The notes below the pieces were generated by a model, which was given only the letters and a program-made list of their open reading frames with translations, was not told the origin of the DNA and made no database searches. A DNA stretch of 64,000 bases from Buttiauxella gaviniae (lineage in GTDB: Bacteria; Pseudomonadota; Gammaproteobacteria; Enterobacterales; Enterobacteriaceae), in the NCBI RefSeq assembly GCF_040786275.1, contig NZ_JBFMVT010000002.1:806001-870000 (forward strand). Direction: 5' to 3'. Of this stretch, positions 9,981 through 21,300 are shown one piece after another. The position numbers and the translations under genes were made by a program. The first letter of the stretch is position 1. Every line of letters begins with the position of its first letter.

Positions 9981-10859
9981 ATGAACAAACATTTCAACTG
10001 CATTGGTATTGTCGGGCATCCTCGTCACCCTACAGCCCTCACCACGCATGAAATGCTGTATCGCTGGCTCTGCACCAAAGGCTACGAGGTGATTGTTGAG
10101 CAGCAAATTGCTCAGGAACTTAACCTAAAAAACGTTAAAACCGGCACGCTGGCAGAAATTGGCCAACAGGCCGATCTTGCCGTGGTGGTCGGCGGCGATG
10201 GCAATATGCTCGGTGCGGCCCGCGTTCTTGCTCGTTATGATATCAAAGTCATCGGCATCAACCGCGGCAATCTCGGTTTTCTCACCGACCTTGACCCGGA
10301 TAATGCCCAGCAGCAACTCGCGGATGTCCTTGAAGGCCATTACATTGCTGAACGCCGATTTTTACTTGAAGCCCAGGTTTGCCAGCAGGATACACCGACG
10401 CGCCTGAGTACGGCTATCAACGAAGTGGTTTTGCACCCTGGCAAAGTCGCGCATATGATTGAATTCGAAGTTTATATCGATGAAGTCTTTGCTTTCTCGC
10501 AGCGTTCAGACGGCCTGATTATCTCAACACCTACCGGCTCAACCGCCTATTCACTTTCTGCCGGCGGGCCTATTCTCACTCCGTCGCTGGATGCCATCAC
10601 ACTGGTGCCGATGTTCCCGCACACCCTTTCGGCGCGCCCGCTGGTGATCAACAGCAGCAGTACAATTCGCCTGCGTTTTTCACATATGCGTAGCGACCTG
10701 GAAATTAGCTGTGATAGCCAGATTGCGCTTCCAATTCAGGAAGGTGAAGATGTGCTGATTCGCCGCTGCGATTATCACCTCAATCTCATCCATCCTAAAG
10801 ATTACAGCTATTTCAATACCCTAAGCTCAAAACTGGGTTGGTCGAAAAAATTGTTCTAA
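9981..10859 (+). CDS. nadK: NAD kinase
   Basis: NadK phosphorylates NAD+ at the 2' position to make NADP+. The 292 aa equal the E. coli length. The catalytic GGDGNMLG motif is at residues 71-78 and the [13 protein letters not shown] motif is near residue 175. It is divergent from grpE and lies upstream of recN, as in E. coli. Confidence 0.98.
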   Translation: MNKHFNCIGIVGHPRHPTALTTHEMLYRWLCTKGYEVIVEQQIAQELNLKNVKTGTLAEIGQQADLAVVVGGDGNMLGAARVLARYDIKVIGINRGNLGFLTDLDPDNAQQQLADVLEGHYIAERRFLLEAQVCQQDTPTRLSTAINEVVLHPGKVAHMIEFEVYIDEVFAFSQRSDGLIISTPTGSTAYSLSAGGPILTPSLDAITLVPMFPHTLSARPLVINSSSTIRLRFSHMRSDLEISCDSQIALPIQEGEDVLIRRCDYHLNLIHPKDYSYFNTLSSKLGWSKKLF

Positions 10860-10879
10860 AAAATGCACCAGACTCTTTA

Positions 10880-10935
10880 CTGTATATAAAACCAGTTTAT
10901 ACTGTATGAAAACACAGTTATGTCTTTTCATACAG
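10880..10935 (+). promoter_or_regulatory. SOS (LexA) operators and promoter of recN
   Basis: Box 1 is CTGT-N8-CCAG at 10880-10895. Box 2 is a perfect CTGT-N8-ACAG at 10902-10917. A weak third box, ATGT-N8-ACAG, is at 10920-10935 and overlaps the ribosome-binding site. A -10-like TATACT at 10897-10902 lies between boxes 1 and 2. This matches the multi-box control known for recN. Confidence 0.9.
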
Positions 10936-10945
10936 GAAAGCAATT

Positions 10946-12607
10946 ATGCTGGCACAACTCACCATCAGTAACTTCGCCATCGTTCGTGAACTGGAAATCG
11001 ATTTTCACCATGGCATGACCGCCATTACCGGTGAAACCGGCGCCGGTAAATCTATTGCGATTGATGCTTTAGGATTGTGCCTCGGCGGTCGTGCTGAAGC
11101 CGATATGGTGCGTCAGGGTGCCAGCCGGGCCGACCTCTGCGCACGCTTTTCTTTGAAAGACACGCCTGCCGCTCTACGCTGGCTTGAAGAAAACCAGCTT
11201 GATGATGGGCGCGAATGTTTACTCCGCCGCGTTATCAGCAGTGACGGCCGTTCACGGGGTTTTATTAACGGAACGGCAGTTCCCCTATCGCAACTACGCG
11301 ATCTCGGCCAGATGCTGATCCAAATTCACGGTCAGCACGCCCACCAGTTGTTATTGAAACCTGAACATCAAAAAAACCTGCTGGATGGTTATGCGGGTGA
11401 ATCCGCGCTGCTCGAAAAAATGGCAGAAAGCTACCGCAAATGGCATCAAAGCTGCCGCACTCTGGCCCAACATCAGCAACTCGCTCAGGAACGCGCCGCT
11501 CGCGCAGAACTGCTTCAGTATCAACTAAAAGAGCTGAATGAATTTTCCCCGGTTACGGGTGAATTTGAACGAATTGATGAAGAGTACAAACGCCTTGCCA
11601 ACAGCGGGCAATTAATTTCCGTGAGCCAACAAGCGCTGGCGATTCTTGCCGATGGCGAAGACAACAACTTGCAAAGCCAGTTGTATTCCGTGCGTCATTT
11701 GATGGAAGAGTTAGTGGGAATGGATGGAAAGCTTTCAGGCGTATTGAACATGCTTGAAGAAGCGACTATTCAGGTATCAGAAGCCAGCGATGAGCTACGC
11801 CATTATTGCGACCGTTTAGATCTCGACCCTAATCGCTTATATGAACTGGAACAACGCATCTCCAGGCAAATCACGCTGGCGCGAAAACACCATATTTCAC
11901 CCGAAGAGTTACCTGCATTTCATCAGCGGCTGCTCGATGAACTGCAACAGCTTGACGACCAGGCCAGTTCTCAAGATGAGCTTATGCAAGCGGTGGCTTT
12001 CCATCACCAGCAAGCACTTAGCTTTGCACACGAATTGCATCAGCGCCGTGCGCACTATGCAGCAGAACTTTGCCAGCTTATTACCGAAAGCATGCACTCG
12101 TTATCCATGCCGCATGGCAAACTGGCTATCGACGTAGAATTCAATGAAAACCACCTGACCGCCGAAGGTGCAGACCGTATTGATTTCCGCGTCAGTACTA
12201 ACCCAGGTCAGCCATTGCAGCCGCTGGCGAAAGTGGCGTCCGGCGGTGAGCTTTCACGCATCGCCCTTGCAATTCAGGTCATCACAGCGCGTAAAATGGA
12301 AACGCCTGCCCTTATCTTTGATGAAGTGGATGTCGGGATCAGTGGCCCAACGGCCGCGGTCGTCGGTAAATTACTTCGTCAGTTAGGCGAATCTACGCAA
12401 GTCATGTGTGTTACGCACCTTCCGCAGGTAGCGGGTTGCGGCCATCATCACTTCTATGTAAGTAAACAAACCGATGGTGAAATGACGGAAACTCATATGC
12501 AACCACTGGATAAACGTGCCCGCTTACAAGAATTGGCCCGCCTGCTGGGCGGCAGTGAAGTCACGCGTAATACACTCGCTAATGCAAAAGAATTGCTGGC
12601 GGCGTAA
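10946..12607 (+). CDS. recN: DNA repair protein RecN (SMC-like ATPase)
   Basis: RecN is an SOS-induced SMC-family protein acting with RecA in double-strand break repair. The 553 aa equal the E. coli length. Walker A GETGAGKS is at residues 29-36, a central coiled coil spans about 150-390, and an ABC signature [14 protein letters not shown] and Walker [14 protein letters not shown] lie in the C-terminal quarter. The LexA boxes immediately upstream confirm SOS control. Confidence 0.98.
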   Translation: MLAQLTISNFAIVRELEIDFHHGMTAITGETGAGKSIAIDALGLCLGGRAEADMVRQGASRADLCARFSLKDTPAALRWLEENQLDDGRECLLRRVISSDGRSRGFINGTAVPLSQLRDLGQMLIQIHGQHAHQLLLKPEHQKNLLDGYAGESALLEKMAESYRKWHQSCRTLAQHQQLAQERAARAELLQYQLKELNEFSPVTGEFERIDEEYKRLANSGQLISVSQQALAILADGEDNNLQSQLYSVRHLMEELVGMDGKLSGVLNMLEEATIQVSEASDELRHYCDRLDLDPNRLYELEQRISRQITLARKHHISPEELPAFHQRLLDELQQLDDQASSQDELMQAVAFHHQQALSFAHELHQRRAHYAAELCQLITESMHSLSMPHGKLAIDVEFNENHLTAEGADRIDFRVSTNPGQPLQPLAKVASGGELSRIALAIQVITARKMETPALIFDEVDVGISGPTAAVVGKLLRQLGESTQVMCVTHLPQVAGCGHHHFYVSKQTDGEMTETHMQPLDKRARLQELARLLGGSEVTRNTLANAKELLAA

Positions 12608-12700
12608 AGCAAAGAAGCTAAATCTGAATAAATCTGAAGAAGTTGAGTGTTTAAAAAACAACCAATCAGCAAACATATTGTTAATTGTGCAGGTTTTAAG

Positions 12701-12728
12701 CCAACTTTTTTGCCGTACCAGGGTCAGA
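12701..12728 (+). promoter_or_regulatory. Possible sigma-E promoter of bamE
   Basis: CCAACTT (12701-12707), a 16-bp spacer and TCAGA (12724-12728) resemble the sigma-E pattern GAACTT/TCTGA. This would fit an envelope-stress gene. The match is partial, so the call is tentative. No other feature is seen in the 12608-12829 gap. Confidence 0.4.
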
Positions 12729-12829
12729 GTTAAGCGCCTTAATGTTTTAAACTGCGTAAAGGTTTATTATCATCGGCATATTATGAATGAGCCATGTGCT
12801 GCTCGGGCCCGAAAAGGAATCAAATCACT

Positions 12830-13171
12830 ATGCGCTGTAAAACGCTGACTGCTGCCGCAGCGGTTCTTCTTATGCTGACCGCAGGCTGTTCCACTCTGGA
12901 GCGAGTGGTTTACCGCCCCGACATTAACCAGGGGAACTACCTGACACAAAACGATGTGTCAAAGATCCGTACTGGCATGACTCAACAGCAGGTTGCGTAT
13001 GCTCTGGGTACGCCAATGATGACTGATCCATTCGGCACCAATACCTGGTTCTACGTCTTCCGCCAGCAGCCAGGGCATGAAGGTGTCACTCAACAAACGC
13101 TAACGTTAACCTTTAACAGCAGCGGCGTGCTGACCAACATCGACAATAAGCCGAAGCTGGAAAAAGAATAA
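12830..13171 (+). CDS. bamE: Outer-membrane assembly lipoprotein BamE (SmpA)
   Basis: BamE is a lipoprotein subunit of the BAM complex that inserts beta-barrel proteins into the outer membrane. The ATG at 12830 gives 113 aa with a 19-residue signal and lipobox LTAGC (Cys20). The mature part has [21 protein letters not shown] and [12 protein letters not shown], nearly identical to E. coli BamE. An in-frame extension of 12 codons upstream lacks a signal-peptide character and is not used. Confidence 0.97.
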   Translation: MRCKTLTAAAAVLLMLTAGCSTLERVVYRPDINQGNYLTQNDVSKIRTGMTQQQVAYALGTPMMTDPFGTNTWFYVFRQQPGHEGVTQQTLTLTFNSSGVLTNIDNKPKLEKE

Positions 13172-13176
13172 CCCAC

Positions 13177-13204
13177 AAAAAAGGTGCCTAAGGCACCTTT
13201 TTTT
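13177..13204 (+). terminator. Bidirectional terminator between bamE and ratB
   Basis: AAAGGTGCC and GGCACCTTT form a stem around a TAA loop at 13180-13200, with T-runs on both strands. It serves the convergent bamE (+) and ratA-ratB (-) units. Confidence 0.88.
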
Positions 13205-13206
13205 GG

Positions 13207-13497
13207 CTACTTCTGAGCGGATTTTTCTGCTCGCTGGCGTCTGAGTTCTTTCGGGTCAGCGATGAGCGGACGATAAATTTCCACTCTGTCACCCTCACTC
13301 ACCATATCGGTCAATTTCACCGGACGACTAAAAATCCCCACCTTGTTCTTTGATAAATCAATATCCGTGCGCAGTTCAAGAATACCGGAGGCGATAATTG
13401 CCTGCTCAACGGTGCTGCCCTGCCCCAGTCGGACTTTCAGCAAATACTGCTTTTCTGGCAGCGCATAAACCACTTCGACCTTAATATCAGGCGACAC
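13207..13497 (-). CDS. ratB: RnfH/RatB family ubiquitin-like protein
   Basis: This is a small protein of the RnfH (UPF0125) family with a ubiquitin-like fold, the partner gene of ratA (also called pasI). The GTG at 13497, six bases after AGAGG, gives 96 aa, the E. coli length. The body contains [12 protein letters not shown] and the conserved C-terminal [18 protein letters not shown]. It overlaps ratA by 11 bp. The function as an antitoxin of RatA has been proposed but is debated. Confidence 0.9.
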   Translation of the reverse strand: MSPDIKVEVVYALPEKQYLLKVRLGQGSTVEQAIIASGILELRTDIDLSKNKVGIFSRPVKLTDMVSEGDRVEIYRPLIADPKELRRQRAEKSAQK

Positions 13498-13924
13498 TGT
13501 AAACCTCTTTGGCGCGAACGGTAAAAGCCTGAACCATGTTACCCGCCAGCTCTTTGAAGATGCGGCCAAACGCCAGTTCGATCAGCTTATTCGTAAATTC
13601 AAAATCAAGCTGGAACTCGATACGGCATGCTTCAGCGCTCAACGGCGTAAACTTCCAGCCCCCCATCAATGACTTAAAGGGCCCATCGACAAGGTGCATC
13701 AAAATACTTTGATTACTGGTCAGCGTATTGCGTGTCGTGAAGGTTTTGCTGATACCCGCTTTGGAAACATCTACCGCCGCCGTCATCTGATCGGGCGTTA
13801 CGTCAAGAACCCGGCTGCCAGTGCAACCCGGTAAAAAATCTGGGTAGGATTTCACATCGTTCACTAATTGATACATCTGCTCCGCGCTGTAAGGCACTAG
13901 CGCAGTACGGGTAATCTGAGGCAT
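13487..13924 (-). CDS. ratA: RatA, START/polyketide-cyclase-like protein
   Basis: RatA (also PasT) is a START-domain protein related to mitochondrial Coq10. It has been reported to bind 50S subunits and inhibit subunit joining, and also to affect persistence and stress resistance. The ATG at 13924 with AGGA upstream gives 145 aa starting [29 protein letters not shown] and [20 protein letters not shown] are family hallmarks. It is the first gene of ratA-ratB. Confidence 0.93.
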   Translation of the reverse strand: MPQITRTALVPYSAEQMYQLVNDVKSYPDFLPGCTGSRVLDVTPDQMTAAVDVSKAGISKTFTTRNTLTSNQSILMHLVDGPFKSLMGGWKFTPLSAEACRIEFQLDFEFTNKLIELAFGRIFKELAGNMVQAFTVRAKEVYSVA

Positions 13925-14078
13925 AGCATTTCCTGTGAGTCTTGCAACGGACAAATAATAACATTTATCACCACGCAAAGAAAAACTCTTAGCCCAGAGC
14001 CGTGCTAAGATATGCCTTCATCCCCGCAGCGAAGCGGGGTGTATTTGAACTCCTGGATTACATATACTGAGCAGCACT

Positions 14079-14561
14079 ATGACAAAGAAAAAAGCATACA
14101 AACCAGGCTCAGCCACCATTGCGCAAAACAAACGCGCCCGCCATGAATACTTTATCGAAGATGAGTTTGAAGCGGGGCTCGTGCTGCAAGGCTGGGAAGT
14201 AAAATCACTGCGCGCCGGGAAAGCCAACATCGGTGATAGCTACGTTATTCTGATCGATGGCGAAGCATTTTTGTTTGGCGCTAACTTCACCCCGTTAAAC
14301 GTGGCATCAAGTCACGTAGTTTGCGACCCTACGCGTACCCGTAAACTCCTGCTTAATCAACGCGAGTTGGATACCCTTTATGGCCGAATCAACCGCGATG
14401 GTTATACGGTTGTCGCCTTGTCGATGTACTGGAAAAATGCCTGGTGCAAAGTAAAAATCGGCGTCGCGAAAGGTAAAAAACTGCACGATAAACGCACCGA
14501 CCTGAAAGACAAAGAGTGGGCGCTGGATAAAGCGCGCATTATGAAACATGCGGGCCGTTAA
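14079..14561 (+). CDS. smpB: SsrA-binding protein SmpB
   Basis: SmpB binds tmRNA and brings it to stalled ribosomes for trans-translation. The 160 aa show [29 protein letters not shown] and the C-terminal basic tail [20 protein letters not shown]. Its RNA partner ssrA is encoded at 31526 in this window; the bap locus separates them, as in Salmonella. Confidence 0.98.
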   Translation: MTKKKAYKPGSATIAQNKRARHEYFIEDEFEAGLVLQGWEVKSLRAGKANIGDSYVILIDGEAFLFGANFTPLNVASSHVVCDPTRTRKLLLNQRELDTLYGRINRDGYTVVALSMYWKNAWCKVKIGVAKGKKLHDKRTDLKDKEWALDKARIMKHAGR

Positions 14562-15339
14562 CTCCTGTTCTAAAACTTTCAATATCACTACTGGTTCTTA
14601 TCATAAGAGCCAGTATTAAACTCCTGTGCTTATGTTTTATTCACACCTGACAACGCTTTTATTTGTTAATAATTCAAACTGGTAATCAATTAACAATAAA
14701 ATATACCTCACACTATTATTAAACTTATGCTACACAGTAATGCCGATTAATAATCCTATTATTTTCTACATTATTTCGTTAAAAAAATGACTGAAAAATA
14801 GGATTTTTCCCGCTCCGCTTTTGTTTAATTTAATTGAAGCAAGTGATAAGCATCACACCAAAAACCTTACTTTTACCAGGTTAATCATGTTATAAAGCGA
14901 TGCAAGCGTCAGAGATAAAGGAAAGCAAAACAAGGAATAATTTTCATATATAACAATTCATTAAATCACAAAACCACATCCAAAGCCTAACCCCTTCACC
15001 ATCACTTCTCATCTCTTTACAGAACACAACCCCCTCGAATTGCTTAACATTTAGTTAAGCACCACTGAATTTGCGCTTTCATCTTTTCCTGTCTATATCT
15101 TCAATAACCCTGAAATGAAATGATAAGAAAGTATGAACTTTTCATTTATATAAACTAACACGCCGGTAGAAAACAAATATTAGCTTATAACGCTTGCCGT
15201 CAATATTTTGATGTCCGGATTCGCTCGTTTTAAATTTATAGATGAATAAGATCGTTCTATCACGTTGTTCCGGGTAAATAACTTTTCTATTTAGGTCATG
15301 CCGAAGCCCCTCACGTTCACATTGAATGGAGTGATAACC
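14562..15339 (+). promoter_or_regulatory. Long AT-rich intergenic region upstream of bapA
   Basis: This stretch of about 780 bp has no convincing gene. It is markedly AT-rich compared with both neighbours. An 11-bp hairpin at 14590-14614 (ACTGG-type arms, loop TCA) lies just past smpB without a T-run. The rest probably contains the bapA promoter and, by its base composition, H-NS-type silencing regions; CsgD control is known for Salmonella bapA, but I could not identify a site here. Confidence 0.5.
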
Positions 15340-18300
15340 ATGCGTTCAATATCCCTGATCTCAAAGCTCACTGGCGTAACAAATAATATTGAAGCCTCTG
15401 AAATTACGCTGAATTCTCCTTCTATTGTTGAACTCAAAGCCGAACGCGCTGATATCGCAAGTATCGTTCGCACAAACAACGATATGGTCATTACGCTGCG
15501 TGATGGCGAGGTCGTCACGGTTAAAAATTTCTACGCTTTCGCAGACCAGGGCGGCAACCAGCTCGTGCTTGAAGACAGCAAAGGCGCGTTATGGTGGGTG
15601 CAGGATACCGACACCGCTTTTCACTTCGAGCCGCTTAACAATATCGATGACCTCATGGTGGCTACCGGGGCAGAAAACCATGGCGGCGCAGCTATCTGGC
15701 CGTGGGTATTAGGCGGCGTAGCCCTGGCGGGTGGCATTGCGCTCGCTGCGGGTGGCGGCGGCGGAGGTGGTGGTGGCGGGGATGACAATTCAAACAATGG
15801 GGGCAGCACCGGCGAGCCCAATCCTGCCCCTCCAGGCAGTGACATCACACCACCAGCCGCACCGACAAATCTTAACGTATCCGCTGACGGCCAAACCATC
15901 ACCGGTCGTGCCGAGCCGGGCAGCACGGTCACCATCACCGATGCTAACGGCCAGATCATCGGGCAAGGCACCGCAGGCAGTGACGGGAGTTTTTCTATCC
16001 CGCTGACCACGCCACAAATCAATGGCGAAGACATAACGGTTCATGCCACCGACCCTTCAGGTAATACCGGCCCAGAAGCCACCGTAACGACCCCTTTCAT
16101 TCCGGAGCCACTCGAACCGATTCTCACCAGCGTTACGGATGACACAGCCCCGGCGACCGGCCTGATTCTGAGCGGTCAACCAACCAACGATAAAACGCCA
16201 ACCATTGAAGGTTTTGCCCTGGAGGGCTCCACCGTTCATATCTTTGACAATGGGGTAGAGATCGGAACCGCCGTTGCGGATGCAAATGGTAGCTGGAGCT
16301 TTACGCCAGGTACGCCGCTGGCTGATGGAGAACATGAGTTTACCGCCACCGCCACCAACCCAAAAGGCGAAAGCGGTTTATCAGGTAGCTATACGGTAGT
16401 TATCGACACCATAGCGCCAGATGCCCCCACCGTTAGCCCGCTGAATGATACGGTCGGCAGCATCACCGGTTTAATACAAAACACCGGTGTCACCGACGAC
16501 ACAAAACCGACGTTAAGCGGCGTGGGTGAACCAGGTGATATCGTCACGATCAGTGACAACGGTAAACCATTCGCAATGGTCACGGTAGGCAGCGACGGCA
16601 AGTGGAGCTACACCCCTACACAACCGCTGGGGGAAGGCTCTCACACAATCACGTTACAGCAGACCGATGCGGCGGGAAACGTCAGCGCTGTTACCACATT
16701 GCCAACCTTTACCGTCGACTTAACGCCACCCACGCCTGCAACCATCACTAACGTGAGCCTGGACGGCACCACCGTTAGCGGCCTCGCAGAAGCCGGAAGC
16801 CGCGTGACTATTGTGGGCACCAATAATGTCTTACTCGGTGAGACAGTTACCGGAGCCGATGGCAAATTTGCCATTACCATCATCCCCGCCCAAACGCATG
16901 GGGAATCGCTCACGGCGCACATTCAGGACGCCGCAGGAAACGTTGGCCTTGATACCGGTTTTACCGCGTCCAATTCCCAGTTCCCAATCGTACCGGTCCT
17001 GGATTCCGTGGACGACAATGCCGGAGCGACAACCGGAACGCTAACCAACGGCCAGGCAACCGACGACACCACGCCAACGCTCAACGGCACGGCAGAGGCC
17101 GGAAGCACGGTAACGTTCTTTATCAACGGTGCGACGCTGGGAACGGCTTTGGTCGACGGAACGGGTCACTGGACGTTTACCCCAGCGCAGCCGCTACCGG
17201 AGGGCCCGCAAAACCTCACCTTTACCGCCACCAATATCTACGGCACCAGCGGTACGTCATATGCATTTACGGTGAATGTCGACACTACCCCGCCACCTGC
17301 CCCAACCGACTTGTTAGTGACAGCAGATGGCCTGCACGTCACCGGTTCTGCCGAAGCGGGAAGTAAAATCACCGTTTATGATGGCGATGGAAACATTTTG
17401 GCAACCGGCGTCACGGGCAGCGACGGCAAATTTGACGTCACACCCCTGACCTCAGCGCAGCTCAATGGCGAAACCCTTCTGGTTACCGCAACCGACGTGG
17501 CTGGCAACCAAAGCAGCAACGCCTCCGTTCCTGCGCCAGACACTACCGCCCCTGCGGCACCGACAGATGTAGACATCAATGACGAAGGGTCGATCGTCAC
17601 CGGTAATGCGGAAGCCGGGAGCACGGTCAAAGTGACCGATCCCGACGGAACAGTTCTGGGAGAGGGCAAGGCCGCAGACGATGGCAGCTTTAGTATTCCC
17701 ATCGCCCCGCCACAAACCAACGGTGAAAAACTGGACGTTTCGGCCACCGATGGCGCAGGTAACAAAGGTCCAGAAACACCGATTGACGCCCCGGACACCA
17801 CCGCCCCCGACCTCCCCATTATCACCACGGCCGTGGATGACGTCGCTCTTTTGACGGGCAATCTGGCAAATGGCGATACCACTAACGACGATAGACCCGA
17901 ACTCCAGGGTACGGCAGAAGCCAATGCTATCGTGACGATTTATGACAACGGCACATTGTTGGGTAGCACTCCCGCAGACGAAAACGGCAACTGGAGCTAC
18001 ACCCCAACCAGCGCACTCGGCCAGGGCCTGCATAATCTGACCGCCACCGCGACGGATGCGAAAGGAAACACTAGCGGTGAATCGCTGTTTACCCTGACCG
18101 TTGATTCCATCGCCCCGCTCACGCCTGCCATTACTCTGGTCAGCGATAACGTCGGCACGATTACCGGCCCGGTTGCGAACAACGGCGTCACCAACGATAC
18201 GACGCCAACCCTTAGCGGCACTGGCGAACCGGGTTCACAAATTATTCTCTCTGAGGGCGCAAATTCCTACCCTGCCATCACCGTCGACTCGTCGGGCTCC

Positions 18301-21300
18301 TGGAGTTTTACCCCGACCGAACCGCTTGAAAATCGCGAATATCATTTTACCGTTACCTCCACAGATGCTGCGGGCAACGTCACCGAGCCGTCCGCCGAAT
18401 TTGTTATTACGGTCGTCACCGCTTTGCCAGACGCGCCAACCATTGATAACGCTGACGATAACATTGGCACTGTAACGGCTCCGCTTACCAACAATTCTGC
18501 GACCGATGATACCAGGCCGCAGTTTAACGGCTCCGGGCCTGCGGGAACGACCGTCACTCTTTACGACGGAGCTAACCCAATCGGCACCGCCACCGTGGAT
18601 GACGATGGCAAATGGAGCATTACCCCTGCGCAGCCGCTGAGCGAAGGGCCTCACGCGTTGAGCGCCATCGCGACAGATGCCGCAGGAAACGCAAGTCCCG
18701 CAGCCAACTTTAACCTGACAGTAGATACCACTCCGCCTGCGGCTCCTCAGATTATTAACGCAGCCGGCCTCGTCGGTGATGCTCCGGCAACGCTTATCAA
18801 CGGCGGCAGTACGCAGAGCAACACACCTGAGTTTTCCGGGAAAGGCGAAGCAGGCGCAACCATCGAAATTTTCGATAACGGTTTATCTATCGGCACAGCC
18901 ATTGTGGATGAAAATGGCGACTGGACGCTGACACCTGATTCCCCGCTGAGTGAAACAACCCATTCATTAACCGCTGTAGCAACAGATCCGGCGGGCAATG
19001 TCGGCCAACCTTCACCCGCTTTCACGCTGACCGTGGACAATACGCCTCCGGTGCAACCGGGCATCCCAGGCGTTGTTGACGATCGGGCACCGGGGCTGGG
19101 CAATGTTCCGGCTGACGGATTCACGAACGACACCACGCCAACCATTACCGGAACAGGTGTCGCGGGTGACACCATTTCCATCCGTCATGACGGCGCGGAA
19201 ATCGGCACGGCCACCGTGCTTGCAGATGGCTCCTGGAGCTACACCCTGCCCACCGTCACGCCGCCTGCAACCTACAACATTACCGTGGTAGAAACCGATC
19301 CCGCCGGTAACAGCAGCGATCCGTCGGAAAATATTACCTTTACCGTCGATACCGCCGCCTCTGACGCCCCCGTCATTAACCTGGCGCTGGATGATGTCGG
19401 CAACATTGAGGGTGAAGTCTTCACTACGCAAACCACCGATGACAGTACGCCTGAATTCCTGGGAACGGGTGTGGCGGGTGACACGATTACGCTGTACGAA
19501 GGCACTACGGTTCTTGGGCGTGCAGTGGTTGATGAAAATGGAGAGTGGCGGTTAACCCTGGATTCAACGTTGCCTGATGGCATCCACAACCTGATCGCAA
19601 CCGCCACCGACCCGGCAGGTAATATCAGCGCCCCTTCGAACACTTTCACGATTACGGTCGATACCACGCCGGTAACCGCTCCGTCCGTGACAGAAATTAT
19701 TGATGACGATGTCCCCGCCGCGCCGATTCTGTTAACGGAAGGCAGCGCCACAAACGACACCACGCCGACCCTTCGCGGAACCGGCACGCCGGGCAGCACG
19801 GTTTCCGTGTTCGACAACGGTTCCGATACCGCACTGGCTACCGCCGTTGTTGCTCCCGATGGTACATGGAGTGTGACTACCCCTGCGTTAGATGCGGGCT
19901 CTCACGAGTTCACCTTTAGCGCCACCAATCCAGCGGGTGAGACGGCTACCGCAGCGGATTCCATCACCCTTACGGTTGACCTCACACCGCCGCCGGAGCC
20001 CGTGATCACCCTGCCGCTGGAAGATACCGGGACGCTGGTAAGCGGAACCTCTGAACCGGGTAGTACGGTGATTATCAGCAATGCAGGGGGCGTCGAAATC
20101 GGCCGAGGCGTTGCCGATAGCACAACCGGGGCATTTACCGTCACCGTTTCTCCTGCACAAACCGGCGGCCAATCGCTATCCGCCATTGCGCAGGATCCTG
20201 CGGGCAACCAAAGCGCAGAAGTGGACTTTACCGCCTCCAACTCTGGCCTCCCGCAGCCACCAATTATTAGCGAAGTGGTGGACGATGTACTCCCTGGAAC
20301 GGCTGATGTGGCTTCCGGGCAAAGCACCAACGACACCTTGCCGACGCTCAACGGAACGGCGACAGCATTTGCCACGGTCACGCTTTATGTGGACGGTGTG
20401 CCCATTTCCCCCCCTATCTCTGCGAACAATTTAGGAAACTGGAGCTATCAGTTCACTACGCCACTGGGCGACGGGCCGCACACTTTCGCGGTGAGCCAGA
20501 CAACAACCGACTTCCAGACCAGCGGTAAATCTCCAGATTTCGTTATCAACATCGATACCCTCGCTCCGACGGCACCGGCTATCACCACCGTTACCGATGA
20601 TGTCACGCCGGGAACCGGAATCATCACCAGCGGCCTGGCGACCAACGATCCGCGTCCGACGCTCACCGGCTCAGGGGAAATTGGCTCGACGATTACCGTG
20701 CTGGATAACGGCAGTCCAATCGGCACCGCCGTGGTAAATGCCAGCGGCACATGGACATTCACACCAACAGCCAATCTCACTTTCGGCGTGCATCCGATCA
20801 CCGTTACCTCGACGGACGCAGCCGGAAACGTCAGCGCACCTTCAGCTATTTTTGCGGTAAACGTCGATAACGATGCACCACTGGCCCCAGTCGTTACGGC
20901 GGTAACAGATGATGGAGCAACCCCTGGCGCCGTGATTTCCGGCCAGCCGACCAACGACAACACGCCAACGCTAACCGGAACAGTGGAGCCAAATACCACG
21001 CTGACAATTAGCGATAACGGCACCGCGATCGCCACGATCCCGGTTGATGGCACCGGCAACTGGTCATTCACCCCAAATCCACCGTTTGCCGATGGCAGCC
21101 ACAATATTACCCTCACCGCCACCGATGCCGCGGGCAACGTTAGCCCGCCGTCTGCAGGCTTTAACGTGGTGGTTGATACCTCAGCGCCCATCGTGCCTGC
21201 GATCACGTTGGTTGTGGACGATCAAACTCAGGTTGGCGGGGTGACACTCACCAACGGGCAGCTAACCAAAGACACTCTGCCTACGTTGAGCGGTACCAGT

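Noticed and set aside
15298-15339. 14-codon N-terminal extension of BapA starting at 15298
   Set aside because: The ATG at 15340 has a much better ribosome-binding site and its product begins like other BapA-prefix domains.
15621-16034. Long antisense open frames within bapA and in other GC-rich genes
   Set aside because: They follow the codon bias of the strong sense gene, have no ribosome-binding sites and only mirror the repeats.
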